64,000 nt of DNA from Choristoneura fumiferana (taxonomy: Eukaryota; Arthropoda; Insecta; Lepidoptera; Tortricidae): the NCBI RefSeq assembly GCF_025370935.1, contig NC_133485.1, positions 4,113,107 to 4,177,106 on the forward strand, read 5' to 3'. The notes beneath the pieces are model-generated. The model was not told the origin of the DNA. It was given only the letters and a program-made list of their open reading frames with translations, and searched no databases. Made by a program: the position numbers and the translations under genes. The stretch's first letter is position 1. Each line of letters begins with the position of its first letter. Below are positions 46,146 to 58,450 of this stretch, one piece after another.

Positions 46146-46557
46146 ATTAAAGTAGCTTCATTAAAAATGAGATAAAATAAAATCAGTAAAACGGGCTGAG
46201 TCAAGTCACATTACTTCGCATCGCGTCTCAGTATGAACAAACCCTTATTCTCTTTTTAGGGCTGTGACATCAAGCGTTAACGCTTGTAGGCATCTTCTAT
46301 CAGCGCAAATCTCATTCGTATCTGCATTTAACTATTCTATAAAAATCGTGCTTCAAACAGTTCGGCTTACAAACCTATTGTAAAAATTAACCAATGCGTG
46401 TTTTATTTTGCGTAAGCAATTGAGCATGTGACGAGGATGTTTTTTTGTGTAATTTCTGTTTGTTGAATTGAATTCAATGAAACTTTTTGTCATCGGTAAA
46501 TAGAAATCTTCTAATTACCCTTGCTTCTCCGCTAAAACCGTTAGTATTAAGTGTATT

Positions 46558-46610
46558 TCATTGATATGGGCCTCCGTAAAGTAACACCCGAATCAATCAA
46601 TTGAAATAAA
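46558..46610 (+). repeat. Lone side segment of the 39859 MITE family
   Basis: cattgatatgggcctccgta then aagtaacacccgaatcaatc. Confidence 0.5.
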
Positions 46611-46763
46611 CCATAGAAATTCCATTGAAATTCCAAAATTTTAGAAAACTTCCGTGTGAGTTCCCAAAAGTTATGTCGTGGGAAGTATTCATTGACATTG
46701 TACTAAAAAAACCGTTTCAATATTAAAAACTTAAAGATTTGTAAAAATGCCTGGTATAATCAA

Positions 46764-46890
46764 CTAAAGACCAAAAGGCCGGCAGCTATCTCTCCCAAAG
46801 AAATAGCATAGAACTATTCAATGAGGAAACGCTGCCAGCCCTTTTTGGTACAATGCCACGGGCATTTCTATATTTCATTTAATTTTAAGG
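46764..46890 (+). mobile_element. Non-LTR retrotransposon C-terminal fragment (GPW family)
   Basis: Plus strand DQKAGSYLSQRNSIELFN then LPALFGTMPRAF. Shorter and more diverged than the other two copies, keeping only the last part of the pattern. Confidence 0.6.
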
Positions 46891-47575
46891 AACTAAATGT
46901 TATTTTACTCTTTATTTATGTAATTTCTTCTTTGTTATTTAATCCAATATTTTATATTTTGATATCAATTTAAATGTTATTTACTTTACTTATCTCAGCG
47001 GATCGCATTTGCGGCCAGCGTCATGGCAACCCTGCCACAGGCAGATCGTTTAGACAGGTTTTTCTTGTCATAATTTTATTGATAGGTGCATATTTAGTTA
47101 AATTGTGTTAGGTTCGGTTTTTTTTGTTACCTATATAAAATGTGTTAATTGTCAATTAAATATAAATATTTCTTTGTTGTTTGTCCGAAATCAACTAAAT
47201 TTAACTTGCTGTTACTTTTTATAGAAAGATACCTATTGTAAAAGTCACAGTCGTGTCCGATTTTCATTCAAACGGCAAAAAAAGAAAGTACGGAAGCGTG
47301 AGCTTGTGAAATCAAGTATCGATATAAATAGTCGAGGATCTTTGGTAGAGTAGACAATTTTATCGAGCGTTATGGCTATTGTGACAGGGATTATATCGGT
47401 TTAGAAACTACAATACAATAAAAGCTTGACACACTGTCCCAGTTTGGGAATATTTGTACAATGTTTTTGTCGTATAAAAAACTGGTTCGTGCGAATCGGA
47501 CTCGTGTATTGAAAGTTCCGTGTAAATTTAAAAGCTAAAATAAAATAAGTTTGTGTTTCATAGTAAGTACACTAT

Positions 47576-47919
47576 ATCGGGTGGGCCAATTAACAGGAGG
47601 AAATGATTAAAACGTAGATCTTACTTGTCAAACTGAACGATACCTTCGGCGACTTTTAAAAATAATAAGTTTTTTTTATTTCTATTACACGTAAAGTTTA
47701 TTCGAAGAAGCAATGTACAGCAACATTTTTGATGTTTGTAACCTAAGTTTGTAAGTAACCTTAGATTATTTTGTAACGTAACAAGCCACGTCTCTTGGGC
47801 TCTAGGATGGCGTACAATGATAACTATTTAATTTGTATGAAAAATTAACGTCGTCGTTCTGTTTGAAGAGTATGATCTATGTTTAATTATTTGCTCCTGT
47901 CAAAGGACTCACCCGGTAT
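47576..47919. mobile_element. Diverged MITE of the accgggtg family
   Basis: Shares the blocks gattaaaacgtagatcttac, gacttttaaaaataata, aagtttattcgaagaagcaa and gatggcgtacaatgat with 33578-33910. Ends are atcgggtggg and cacccggt. Confidence 0.7.
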
Positions 47920-47939
47920 AGCAGTTCAGAGAGGTAAAT

Positions 47940-48300
47940 AATAATAATAATAATAGGTGACTGCTATGTGGGATGTTGACTCGACGATCATTGTCCCGAT
48001 AGTCGTTTCGGCAAACGGCCTAATAGCGAAGAGTCTCGACCAACATCTCAAGAGACTCTCGCTAGATGGCTGGATCAAGGGCCAGATACAAAAGGCGGTA
48101 CTTCTGGACACGGCACGCATCGTCCGGAGGTTCCTCACTCTGCGGCCCTGACCACCGGTAGCTTGGGCCCTGCCCCGTTACCGGCGGCAAACTAGGTTAG
48201 GTTTTTATAATATTTTTATTTTGTATGTACTTTTCTGTATTTTACTTCTTATAACTATTATAAAAACCTAATCCTTAGAATAAAAAAAGAAATAAAGATA
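47940..48300 (+). mobile_element. Non-LTR retrotransposon C-terminal fragment with AATA tail
   Basis: Plus strand reads TIIVPIVVSANGLIAKSLDQ, HLKRLSLDGWIKGQIQKAVL and DTARIVRRFLTLRP, then a stop, a GC-rich then AT-rich 3' UTR and (AATA)n. This resembles the C-terminal end of a non-LTR retrotransposon. Clade not assigned. 5' truncated. Confidence 0.65.
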
Positions 48301-48430
48301 ATAATAATAAAAATCTTTATTCAATAAGACAAAATTGCACAAGATAGGAATGAACAATTACAAAGAAAAAGACAACTTAGGTTAAACATAGCACAATTAA
48401 ATAAGTTGAATCCTGACTCACAAACTAGGC
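48296..48430 (-). repeat. Retroposon tail
   Basis: (AATA)n and aaaatctttattcaataaga followed by caaaattgcacaagat, the reverse of a retroposon 3' end. Directly abuts the preceding tail. Confidence 0.45.
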
Positions 48431-50978
48431 AAGGCCCGTTTCTTGCAAGTCAGTGTCCGTCACGTATGCGAGCTAATAGAGTAAACTAGCGGCCAGTGTC
48501 TTAGTCGATGCATGTGGAAAATCTCGACGTCTGTAAGTACTTAGTAGTTTTCAGTTTAGATTGTATTTAAGTTTTAGTGTTTAAGTGTAGGTTTTTATAA
48601 TATTTTTATTGTAAACATTACGTAAATAAATACGGCCTACCAAAATAGAGCCGAGCCAATCTAACTCTGCAGAGAATAGTATGGTAACACTGCAAATGTA
48701 ACGCATATTATGTACGTGATTTGACGTTAAAATACAGTGTTGCCAAATTATTCCGTTGCAGACTTAGCTTGGCCAGAATCTAAAGGTTTATGCGAGTTTT
48801 CAGCTTATTATCTTTCATTCCGAGAAGAAACTCCTATATGGCTGAGTGTTAGCAGAATGATTCTATAATTAATTACTTTTATTATAATGAGTAAAGGTTT
48901 TTCTTTTCTTTTCAAGGTAGTTCCGGAACCCTATGAACATAATGATAGACATTTTCCAATTGTGTAAGATTGTTGTTAATGTATTGAATCTGTCAGTGGG
49001 TGGTACTTAATGGCAGTAATGTATGGAAATTTAAAATGTAGCCAAGTGCGAAGTTAAAGATAAGTAATGCTCACGCAACTGAATATCTTTGATATAACTA
49101 TTTGAGTAGATAGGCATCTACATTAAAATAGAACTGTTTCGTTTTTAAAAATTTAAGAGAATTAATCATACATTTTAATTTAGAACTTTCTACTATGGAT
49201 CAAGAGTCAAGTGGTTTTATAGTGCGTGCCTGCGTGATAACTAAATAAAAATAATCTAAAAGAATACGGTATTTGACTATTTTGTATATGTTTTATAAAT
49301 TAAAACTACACAATGCCTGTTATCGAATAGAAAAACAATTTTTAAGCTACCTTTACAAATAACAAAGTTATACAGGTTTGAAATTCAAGATTAGATAGAG
49401 AAAGACATACTAGCATGTGACGTCACACGCCAGTACCGCCATACTTGCTGCATAGAGAAAAGCGTTTGAGAAAGAGACAGGTATATAGATTTTTCAAAAA
49501 ATCACTATAAATCCAATTTTCAACCGATTTAAATTTTCTCTTCGCTAAACACTATCTGTATATCTATATTTTCATAATAATATCGTCGCTTCGGAGGTAA
49601 AGATACTAAAGCGACACTTTGGGCCAAATTGAGTTATATATACCATCGGAATCAGCGAATTTTTCTGCATCGATCTATCTGGGTTTCGGGACGATCAGAG
49701 GACTTTTTTGGCGCTTTAGCCCCTGAAAAATCAGTGAAATTTGGGACACTTATTACTAATCCGACGCTTAAATTGAGTATTTTCTCTTTAGTGCTTTTAC
49801 CTGTTTTAGTTTCTAAACGATTATATTGTTAAGTCATTTGTAATTTTTCACCTTTAAATACATTTGGCGTTTTAGTACTCTGTGCATATCAAGAAATATG
49901 ATTCTTCGTCGCTTTAGTAAATTGTTCCAGTCTATTCTGAAGTTTTGGATGCGTTTAGTATTTTGGTTAAACTGATAAGAATATATTTAAGTCGTTTGAG
50001 TATTTAGTACAAAACAGTTAACAGAATTTGTGGTGTATTAGCGTCATTACAACATAGCAAAAGAAAGAAAATATTTAAATTAGTAAAAAAACATAATATT
50101 AAAGGATTATGTTTGGTCCAATAAGTCAATAATCTGTAATTTTATTGTCAAAAAAGAAGTGTTTATGTGTTTTTCTTTTACGAAAAATCAATTATATTGG
50201 TCAGTTAGTAAAAGTAGCCACGATATTTTCATACGAATTGTAGATATCATGCCAAAGTAATCTGGACTTTAATCTTAGGAATTTAAGTTACAATCACTTT
50301 ACCAAGGATAGGTAAGGTACTATGCGCGTATTTTATATCAACGCAATAATAGAGCGTGTTGGAAACAAAACCTATAATAATTGATTGTGATTACGAAAGG
50401 TAAGTTTGTAAATGAATAATTATTTTGATTATGTGCACTAACTCTATTGACTGTTATTAGAGTTAGGTACGAAGGAACATGATAAAAAGGTAACCTTATT
50501 GTGAGACTTCTATGTATCGGAAATAGGGTATGATATAGAGATATGATGAATTGACATCTAGCTATTCTAAACGTCCAGGCTTTACTATATAAAAACAAAT
50601 CTGCTGTGATCTAATTTGAAATAAAACATGCAACTTAAGAACTATATTAAAAAAAACAGACAGACAAGCAACTGTACGACGGTTCTTGAGGCTACGTAGC
50701 CTGTTCCTGATCAGCGGACTGTCACCGAAGAGTCTTCGGGCCCGGCGCTCCACCGCGGAATGCGGCTAATACTTGGCGAAACCGTCCCAAAGGCGACAGC
50801 AGTGTTCCATACAGGACCTTACTTGCGTTTTGTAAAGAGTAAAAAGCTGCTCTGGTGTGAAATACCGTTTCACCTTATATAGGACACTAAGTTTTTTAGC
50901 AGCTGTTTTCGCTCTGGACTCAATAGCCGCACCGAAGTTGAGACTAGATTGAAGGTCTAACCCAAGAACCTCAAGGTG

Positions 50979-51110
50979 GTATGTATGTATGTATGTATGT
51001 AAACTCTTTATTGTACAAAAAGAAAATTAACAAAATACAACTGACAAACTTTAAGATACTTGTACAAAGACGGACTTATCCCTTTTTTAGTGGTCTTTAG
51101 TTAGTAAGGA
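50979..51110 (-). mobile_element. Retroposon tail inserted in the LINE
   Basis: (ATGT)n followed by a segment that on the minus strand ends in gtacaataaagagtt, a retroposon 3' end common in Lepidoptera. LINE protein similarity stops on one side and resumes on the other, so it inserted into the older LINE. Confidence 0.55.
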
Positions 51111-53234
51111 TACCCTCCTCTGAACAGTAGGAGCCAAAGTGAACGGTCTCCGCTTAGCGGTAAACAGATACGCCTGTGTCTTGGCAGCACTGAACTGGAC
51201 CAAGTTGGCCGAGCCCCAGTCGGACATGGCCTTCGAGGTCGAATTCGTCCGCTGTATCATAACCTCCCTGAGTGCCCGATCTTAACACCGCTGGCCCAGG
51301 CCCGGCCGTTAGAAAGGTACCTCTCTGCAATTTTGCGTCATCTGCGTACCCAAACACATCGGGTATGAGCAAATCGTTGATGTGCAGCAATAATAGAGTT
51401 GCAGATAGGACCAATCCCTGAGGCACCCCGGCATTGATTGCCATGAGATCAGATGAGCATTCGTCAATGACGACTCGTTTAGATCGGTTCCGCAGGAAAT
51501 CAGAGATCCATGAGCATAGGACCGGAGGAATCCTGCTAAGAAGGCCTCTGTGCCAGACCCTATCGAATGCTTTGGAATAGAGACACAGCAAGAGCTTCAC
51601 CATGCTTCTCAACAGGTTCACACCAAATGTGAGTAGCATATACCAGAAGGTCCCCTGTGGACCCATTTCGGCGGAACCCATATTGGCGGTCACTGAGGAG
51701 ATCGTTACCTTCTAGATATACCTACCAGGAACTTAGCATTCAATACACGCTCCATTACCTTACATAGTATGGAGGTGATTGCGATAGGCCGATAGTTCGA
51801 CGGGTCGGCACGACTGCCCTTTTTGGGTAGATACTGGCTGCACATTAGCAATCGTCCACGATACCGGGACCTGCCCCAACTTGAGGAAGAGCCTGAACAG
51901 ACGTGTCAAAACCGGAGACAGTTCCGGAGCACAGGTGTTTAAAACAATTCCAGGTATAGTTTATTCCTAGTTTTTTTCACGTCCAGAGAACGCAGCGTTC
52001 TTAAAACCTCCATTTGGTGAATTTTGACCTCCTGCTTAAACGTACCACAGTGAGAAATGGAGGGAGGCGCTACACTACCATCATCAAGACGCAAATTTTC
52101 CGCAAACAGAGAGACAAACAGGTTTGCCTTCTCCGCTGCAGTGTGAGCTAGCGACTTATCCGACTTCAGCAGTGGTGGCAGTGACGGACGACAGAAATTG
52201 TACTCCACCGATTTGGCTAAGGACGAAAACGCTTAAGGAATGTATTTTCTTTCTTTCTTTTCTTTTTCTTTACTCTCAGAGGGGTAGGAAGCAAATTTGG
52301 CACCGATACAACCAACATGGAGGAATCGCGCTTTCCGTATGACCTTTTTGCAGGACATGGCAGCTTTGTTAAAGAGCTGTTTCTTAACGTGTACATCCGG
52401 TCCGGAGCTTTGCGACATCGAGCATCAGCCCACAGTAAGTTAGCAAATAGAGTGCTTAATAGCTTCAGCTTGAGCGCACTCAGCGTTAAACCATGGGCGA
52501 GATTTGCCACCAGTGGATACGTCAGAGAAAGGAATGAAATATTCCATACTCTGACGCAACACATCGGTAACAGCTTCTGCGCAGCTCGACGAATCGTTAC
52601 TGGGAAAGCAAGTTTTCTGCCATGGATAGGAAGCAAAGAAATGACGCATCTCATCCCAATCTGCTTACTTGTATCGCCATACTCGCCGAGTACCGATTAA
52701 GCAATCGGTAGGAGAGTACTGCGACACAAATTTCACCAGACAATGGTCAGAAGTACCCAAAGGGGAAGACACCGACACATTGTACCTGTCTGGATCAGTC
52801 GTCAGCAGTGGGTCCAAGCATTTAGGCGTGTGCAAGGCAACATCCGGTATGCGAGTCGGTTGCTTAACCAGCTGGGCGAGATCTAGCTCTTCCTGCATGG
52901 TCCAAAGTCCCCCAAAAAAACCAACTACGCAAGCGGATACCGTTGCTGAACCACAAACCGTGCCGTAACACTGAAGTGATCAAAGACCCTGGTCGTCTCC
53001 AAGTCACCGCTGTGCGACCGATAGATCAGAGCGTAAACCGTTTGTTCAACACCAGTGTCCATCAGTAGCCAAAGAATGGAAAAGCTAGGATCCTCAAGGT
53101 TGCGGAGACGCTGAGTACAGATGTCATCACGAACGTCTAAGCAGACCCCAGCACGTGGCTTAAAAGTATGCTCCAGGCTGTACCCTGGGTAGTGTGGGTA
53201 GTCGGTGGGCAAGAGATTACCACCGCCCATATAC

Positions 53235-53312
53235 ATCTGCAACACCAGGGGTATTGCAGACGCGTTGCCAACCTAGAGGCCTAAGATGGGATACCTCACA
53301 TGCCAGTAATTT
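53235..53312 (-). mobile_element. LINE 3' fragment next to the endonuclease remnant
   Basis: aacaccaggggtattgcaga then cgcgttgccaacctagaggc and ctaagatgggatacc match 55198-55260. It adjoins the endonuclease fragment at 53245, so two element pieces are fused or nested here. Confidence 0.5.
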
Positions 53313-54023
53313 TCACCAGAAGAAGGAGATGAGAAAGACAAAAGTGAACAGGTTAGAAAAGACGGCAGTTGACAAATAAATGATTATGATTATGATTATG
53401 ATTATGAACAGACACAGTGCTGCTCATCCAGCAGCACACGAAAATGAGCCACAACACAAGGAGCTTGGTCTGGTGACTGCGGGGTCGCCCGAACCCCCCA
53501 AAGACTGCTTTCGGGTCCCCTCCACGGTCGCCAACCGGTAATACAGCACATCTTCGGGATTTTTCGCAAGTTAACGGGGCAGCCTTTCAAAGTTGGCGAA
53601 ACCTCTACTTGGGCCCCCTACTAACTGCGGTCGGCCAGCGGAGCACCGTGCTTCGGATTCCGCTACCCTCCACGAACAGGCACCCGGTGCAGCAAACTGA
53701 CGGCACCGAAACCGGTTTGCACGCAAGTCCCTGTCCAGACCCGTCCCTCCACATGGCTACTCCTAAGACCGTTTGGCAGAACTTAGTTAGGTGGGTGGTG
53801 ACAAACCGCGGCCGAAGCCTACCACCAGAATGAGGTTGTTCATTTGGCGCTACCTAGGGGACACGTGTGGGTAACTAGAGCTAAAGCCCACGGACGCGAA
53901 CAGCTTTATCCCCCAATAGTTGACGATAGGCAGATAACACGCTAACAAGAACCAATGTCAAATAAAACTTAAAAGTTTCTACGAGATCCTGTTTTTCCTT
54001 TGAATTTAGTAATATTGATTAAA

Positions 54024-54157
54024 GTCTGCAGGGCTAACTACGAAACTCGAAACTCAGAGTTCGTGTCGTGCGGTCCACTTACACTATTTAATAACAGAGC
54101 GAGAGGGACAGTACGATACGAACTTCGAGTTTCGAGTTTCGTAGTAGCCCTGCAGAC
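54024..54157. mobile_element. Palindromic MITE, 134 bp (gtctgcagggcta ends)
   Basis: gtctgcagggctaactacga then aactcgaaactc, and the inverse gagtttcgagtttcgtagta then gccctgcagac. It lies inside the right part of the 49579-54712 element. A truncated relative is at 43838-43934. Confidence 0.8.
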
Positions 54158-55143
54158 GGTCCATTAGTGATCATTCGTTAAAGTAATCTAAAAATTAGTA
54201 TGTTGTATATTAAAACATTCAACTTGCAAGTCTATTAAGTATTTGTAATGTTTTATGATTATCATTTAATGGTGCTTAAGCATTATGCAGTTGTAAAATA
54301 GTTTGATTATTGGTGAATAAGCATTAAACACAGTTTGATAAGAAATTGATTAACGCCATTAAGTAAATTGAAGATAAAAAAACTAGAATAAATATCCCGT
54401 TAGTCATCTGAAATTATGATATACATAACCAATTCTTACGTTTAGTCCTTTTACCTTATTGCGTTGTCTCAAAAAGTTGGAGACGAATGACTAAAGCGCC
54501 ACCTATCTCCTGAACTATTGTACTTAGGTCAAAATTATACATTTCAGTTCATAGTATGGTGAATTGACTTTCATACAGTCTTAGAAATTCTAAAATGTGT
54601 TCACAAAGAAAAGAGTTATGAATTTTTTTCGTCAAAAAAAAACTTTAAATCGCTCTCCTGTAAAGTTGGTCAAATGTCGCTTTAGTATCTTTACCTCCGA
54701 AGCGACGATATTAAGATATGGCAAAATCAAGAGTTGTCAAATACCGTATTGCGGAAGAACCTTTGCACATCGCCTGATGTAATGTCACGTTTAAAAATAA
54801 ATCAAGATAATTTATAATTGTAATAATAAAGACAATTAGATTTAATTAAACAATAGATATGTTGCACAAACACAAACGCTATCAGAGATCGCAGATCTGT
54901 GCAAACTATGCTAATTTTGTTATTGTACTTGTTACAATGTTGATGATTACTTTACGATTTATTTAAGAGAGATTGTGTTTTAAACCAATATTAGTATAGC
55001 AAATAGAGGAGAAAACTTTACCTCTGTTATCTAAGAAAGTTGGATTGGATCATGCTGTTACAGGCACGTATGTATGGTTACGTTGAGAAGTTCACATCGA
55101 TCATTTATTTTTCTATGTTTTGTCATGCATGAGTGCCAAAGTT

Positions 55144-55345
55144 TTTTTTTATTCGACTGGATGGAAAACGAGCAAGTGGGTCTCCTGATGGTAAGTCTCC
55201 AGGGGTATTGCAGATGCGTTGCCAACCTAGAGGCCTAAGATAGAATACCTTAAGTGCCAGTAATTTCACCGGCTGTCTCACTCTCCACGCCGAAACACAA
55301 TAGTGCAAGCACTGCTGCATCACGGCAGGATTAGCGAGCAAGATG
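55144..55345 (-). mobile_element. LINE/SINE 3' region
   Basis: Poly(T), attcgactggatggaaaacg, agcaagtgggtctcctgatg, then attgcagatgcgttgccaac and ctagaggcctaagatagaat. The minus strand is the 3' end of a CR1-like element. A shorter relative is at 53235-53312. Confidence 0.6.
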
Positions 55346-55540
55346 GTGGTAGCAATCCGGGCGGACCTTATATAACAATTGTGAACAATTATTGGATTCT
55401 AAGAAAAAAGAGTTATGACAAACATTACATTCGGACTTCCAATAAGTACATATGCGAGCCGATATGGACCCCACAAAACCATTAACGAATCTATATTCAC
55501 TAATGATAAATTATTCTAAACTAGAGTTTTCCTATTAATA

Positions 55541-55720
55541 TTAGGTACCTATAAATGCGAAAGTTTGTGAGTATTTGTGTTTTTGCTGCTCCTTCACTCT
55601 AAAACTGCTGGACATTTAGAATAATAAACAGGTGCCTTTTTATCCAGGTATTTCCATCAGACCCATGTAAAGAAAGCAAACAATCAAATAAACAAACAAA
55701 CAGGCTTATAATTTTTCACA
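55541..55720 (+). mobile_element. Truncated Lep1-like Helitron
   Basis: Starts taggtacctataaatgcgaa followed by agtttgtgagt, as in the Helitron 5' end. It lacks a CTAG terminus and runs into the tail of the SINE at 55727. Confidence 0.5.
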
Positions 55721-55726
55721 TTTATC

Positions 55727-56028
55727 ATCATCAACTCAGCCTATATATGACCCACTGCTGGGCACAGGCCTCCTCTCAGAACAAGAGGGCTTGGGCTATA
55801 GTTCCCACGCGGGCCCAGTGCGGATTGGGAACTTCACACGCAACATTGAATTGCCTCGCAGGTTTGTGCTGGTTTCCTCGCGATGTTTTCTTTCACCGCA
55901 AAGCTCGTGGTAAACTTTAAATGTAATTCCGCACATGAATTTCGAAAACTCAGAGGTGCAAGCCGGGGTTTGAACCCACGATCCTCTGCTTGAGAGGCGA
56001 TAGGTCAAACCACTAGGCCACCACGGCT
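55727..56028 (-). mobile_element. tRNA-derived SINE (family 2), near full length
   Basis: Minus orientation. Head gtggtggcctagtggtttga with box B ggttcaaaccccgg (56020-55960), body with ctctgagttttcgaaattca and accacgagctttgcggtgaa, then gcgggcccgcgtgggaac-type sequence and the tail ggcctgtgcccagcagtggg, ending in (TGATGA)n near 55727. Confidence 0.82.
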
Positions 56029-56076
56029 TTTTATTATATATTTATATTAATATTTATCATATTAGTGGGATATATA

Positions 56077-56182
56077 GCGGCTGCTGCAACACGCGCACAT
56101 GTCGAGCTAAACTCGATTTAAGACGTGAGTTATCCAGGTCATTATATTTAATATGAGTGAGTCTCACGGTAGTTTCATGTAC
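56077..56182 (-). repeat. Fragment of the tagctcgac repeat
   Basis: gcggctgctgcaacacgcgc, gtcgagctaaactcgattta and gagtctcacggtagtttcat; the inverse of 25996-26178. Confidence 0.6.
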
Positions 56183-58358
56183 AAAACACTGTTAATGTTA
56201 TAATAATATAGTAACATACATTCGTACTCGTAATACCAAGTAATACTTTAATACTGTTCTTTTAACTGTCTGTATAAATTGCTGTCAGAAATCCATTGTT
56301 TGCTGAAACAGTCCCAGTTTGACGCTTATCAAAACGCAGCGACGTGTCACAACGTTTTTAAATGAGCCCAAAAAACTGTTTGTCTAACATAAATTACTCC
56401 CATTGGGTACAACCGAGCATAGAAGTGTAAAGAAGAACTACGGTGTTTCAGGATCAGAATCATTTAAAATAGAATAAGTATCGAATGTGTTAGAATCTTC
56501 TTGTCCAGTGACCAGTGCATCGAGCCTGTATGCAGGCGTGCAAATTATTAACATATTTAACTGTTTTACTAATAAGCATATTTTAACGAAACAAGACACT
56601 TTTCATATTTGATATGATAATCAAATCTATAGGGCTCGATTCTCATATCAAAGACAAGTACAGATGAATGATAAAATATACCTAACCAAGTCCCAAAAGC
56701 TGTATTATCAATCTAGTCACTAACTAATTAAGTTTTTAGATATACAGGACACCCCACGTCTATACTACGTAGAGGGAAAGTTTTTTTTAAATATTGTAGA
56801 TAGGCAAGCATATCAAACTAATATGTCACTCTATTGCTACCTTCGTTACTTGTTCGCCTAATATTCTGGTTTTGGTCTGAACATCGGACCAATTTTCTTT
56901 TTGCAATGTTTGATCACACGTAATATTATGACCACTATAGAAGTAAACGTATATATACACAGGTGTGGCAATCAGCTCCGGCTCCAGCCCTTGATCAAGG
57001 TAGAATGAGACTGTCTACACCGGTTCCTCGGCTCTCAAAAGGCGTCATCATAATTTTGTTTTGCAGTGGAAACCGGAAAATTGCGCCCCTTGCCATCTGG
57101 CTCCTAAAGAGACCTCCTGTAATACCCCAGGGCCAGCGCTGGTGGCCATTGCCTTTCCGTAAACTGTTACTTTATGCAATGATCACAGAGCGGGTAGAGC
57201 AGAAAAAACATAGTAAAAGAAGACAAGTAGGCTCACTATGAACAAAAGTACATCGCGTGGCTTAAATGTGAGCGCGCCGGTTGGCGCTGGTACGCACGTA
57301 TGTATGTATACAGTCACCATCACCATTCCGGTGAATTTATAAATATTATTTTGAAATTTAGTTTAATAATAATAATAATATAACGGCATAGAATCTGTCT
57401 GGTTTCTCTGGACACAGACATTAGACAATTTTAAGTTAACTTTCGTACTAAAATTATTTGCCGGTAGGTAATTAATCTAAAATAGACGTTGACAATCTTA
57501 AGCGTCCGCGCCGGAGTAGGCTTCTAAAGGGTCGGAGTGGAGATAGGAGGAGCATAGTCTGGCCGCAGGAATGGAAAGATCTGGAAGAAAAAGAGCTGGA
57601 TGTTATAATCATGCTTTCGAGTTTAGGAACTTCGGCATCATATCGCACGCAATGCAGTATACAAAGGTCATCAGCGCTAGCTAGCTACTCGTGCATCGTA
57701 GTGAATCATCTCTTCAATCACCTACTAGGTGGCGCTAGGCGCAAAGAAAATTGCAAATAAATAATAGTGTAGGGACCACTACTATTTGTTTCCTACTTTT
57801 CTTTACGACGGTACCTCCACCAAATAAACAAAGGTATGTTTGTTCATCTAAACCTGAAGTTGATGTTTGCTCGCATCAAGTCTATCTTGTTGCGAAATGA
57901 GATTTTATTATTGTGAAATTGTTTTATTGATATTTGTAAGTTTGTAACTATTTGCGTGGTTTAGGTTAGGTTATTTTTACCGGGCCCGGTATCTGTCTGT
58001 CTGTAATCAAATCTCGGGAATCGAATTTGGCCCAAAGGTAGACTTAGACGTATGTAGTTAGAATAACAATGCTAGTAAGAGTGTGCAACAACAAGAAGGA
58101 TACACACGCAAGCTTTCGCATCTATAATCTTATTTAGCAGGGTTGTCGGCGTCGAAGTTCCCTGGACCACCCATAAACCATGCTCGTGACGTAATTCGCG
58201 TCTCCTTATCACTGATAATCGTAATCCCGGGCTTTGCTCCCGGAGGTCTGGAGTCGTTTGTTTTACTTTACCTCACACGATGGTGTTCCGAGAGCAAAAC
58301 TGTTCCATTACTGCTCAAAAGAAAAGGCTTGAGTTTCACTGGTAAAATGGAAAAAAAA

Positions 58359-58450
58359 TAACCGACCATATAAAAACTATTAAAATAATTTTCTACCAGT
58401 CTGAAGTCGGTAGGTACCTCATTTTAATAGTTTTTATATAGTCGGTTAAA
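58359..58450. mobile_element. Foldback repeat (aaccgaccatataaaaacta arms)
   Basis: aaccgaccatataaaaacta then ttaaaat, inverted at 58421-58447; the loop carries ccagtctgaagtcggtaggt. Confidence 0.65.

Larger units (their letters stand above)
44793..47575. other. Non-genic block, 44.8-47.6 kb
   Basis: Holds the Helitron at 45682, the SINE tail at 46074, the MITE side segment at 46558 and the GPW fragment at 46764. 46900-47575 and 44800-45650 are AT-rich without recognisable content. Confidence 0.6.
50690..53560 (-). mobile_element. Decayed non-LTR retrotransposon (APE endonuclease + reverse transcriptase, CR1/Jockey-like)
   Basis: Read from high to low coordinates, successive broken frames give the parts of one LINE. 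The C-terminal half of an APE-type endonuclease (about 53245-52665) has the motif SPLGTSDHCLVK near 52750. A connecting region follows (52654-51740). The reverse transcriptase palm (51693-51154) has SKAFDRVWHRGLL, AGVPQG and the catalytic YADD at about 51340. The thumb end (50980-50690) has SLKNRRTVACLSVF. The first catalytic aspartate (normally just before SKAFD) appears to be tyrosine, and frames change several times, so the copy is dead. A foreign tail, (ATGT)n followed by aactctttattgtac, interrupts it at about 50979-51110. The whole lies inside the element with 38 bp inverted repeats at 49579-54712. CR1/Jockey placement is from motif style only. Confidence 0.85.
49579..54712. mobile_element. 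TIR element with 38 bp perfect ends and a reiterated CTAAAGCGAC/CGCTTTAG word
   Basis: The ends at 49579-49616 and 54675-54712 are perfect 38-base inverted repeats. Words resembling the terminus (cgctttag, cgttttagtact, cgtttagtatt) recur inside the left part at about 49711, 49790, 49870, 49911, 49952 and 49992, and inside the right part at 54437 and 54490. Between about 50.7 and 53.6 kb it has been split by a LINE. Without that insert the element would be about 2 kb. No transposase is recognisable, so it is probably non-autonomous. Target duplication is unclear because the flanks are AT-rich. Confidence 0.7.
54713..57960. other. Non-genic block, 54.7-58 kb
   Basis: Besides the listed repeats, 56960-57240 is GC-richer (gctccggctccagcccttga, ccagggccagcgctggtggc) and gives an ATG-initiated 92-codon frame. 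It looks like a retroelement remnant but no domain can be named. 57490-57620 is similar in composition. 54800-55130 and 56190-56960 show nothing. Confidence 0.5.

Noticed and set aside
52217..52968. Plus-strand frames opposite the LINE
   Set aside because: They are antisense to reverse transcriptase and endonuclease remnants and have no independent similarity.
55960..56028. tRNA-like sequence ending in gttcaaaccccgg
   Set aside because: Head of SINE family 2, with several copies in the window and a downstream SINE body.
56963..57241. 92-codon ATG frame in GC-richer DNA
   Set aside because: Sequence looks like retroelement debris with no recognisable domain; recorded in the block description only.
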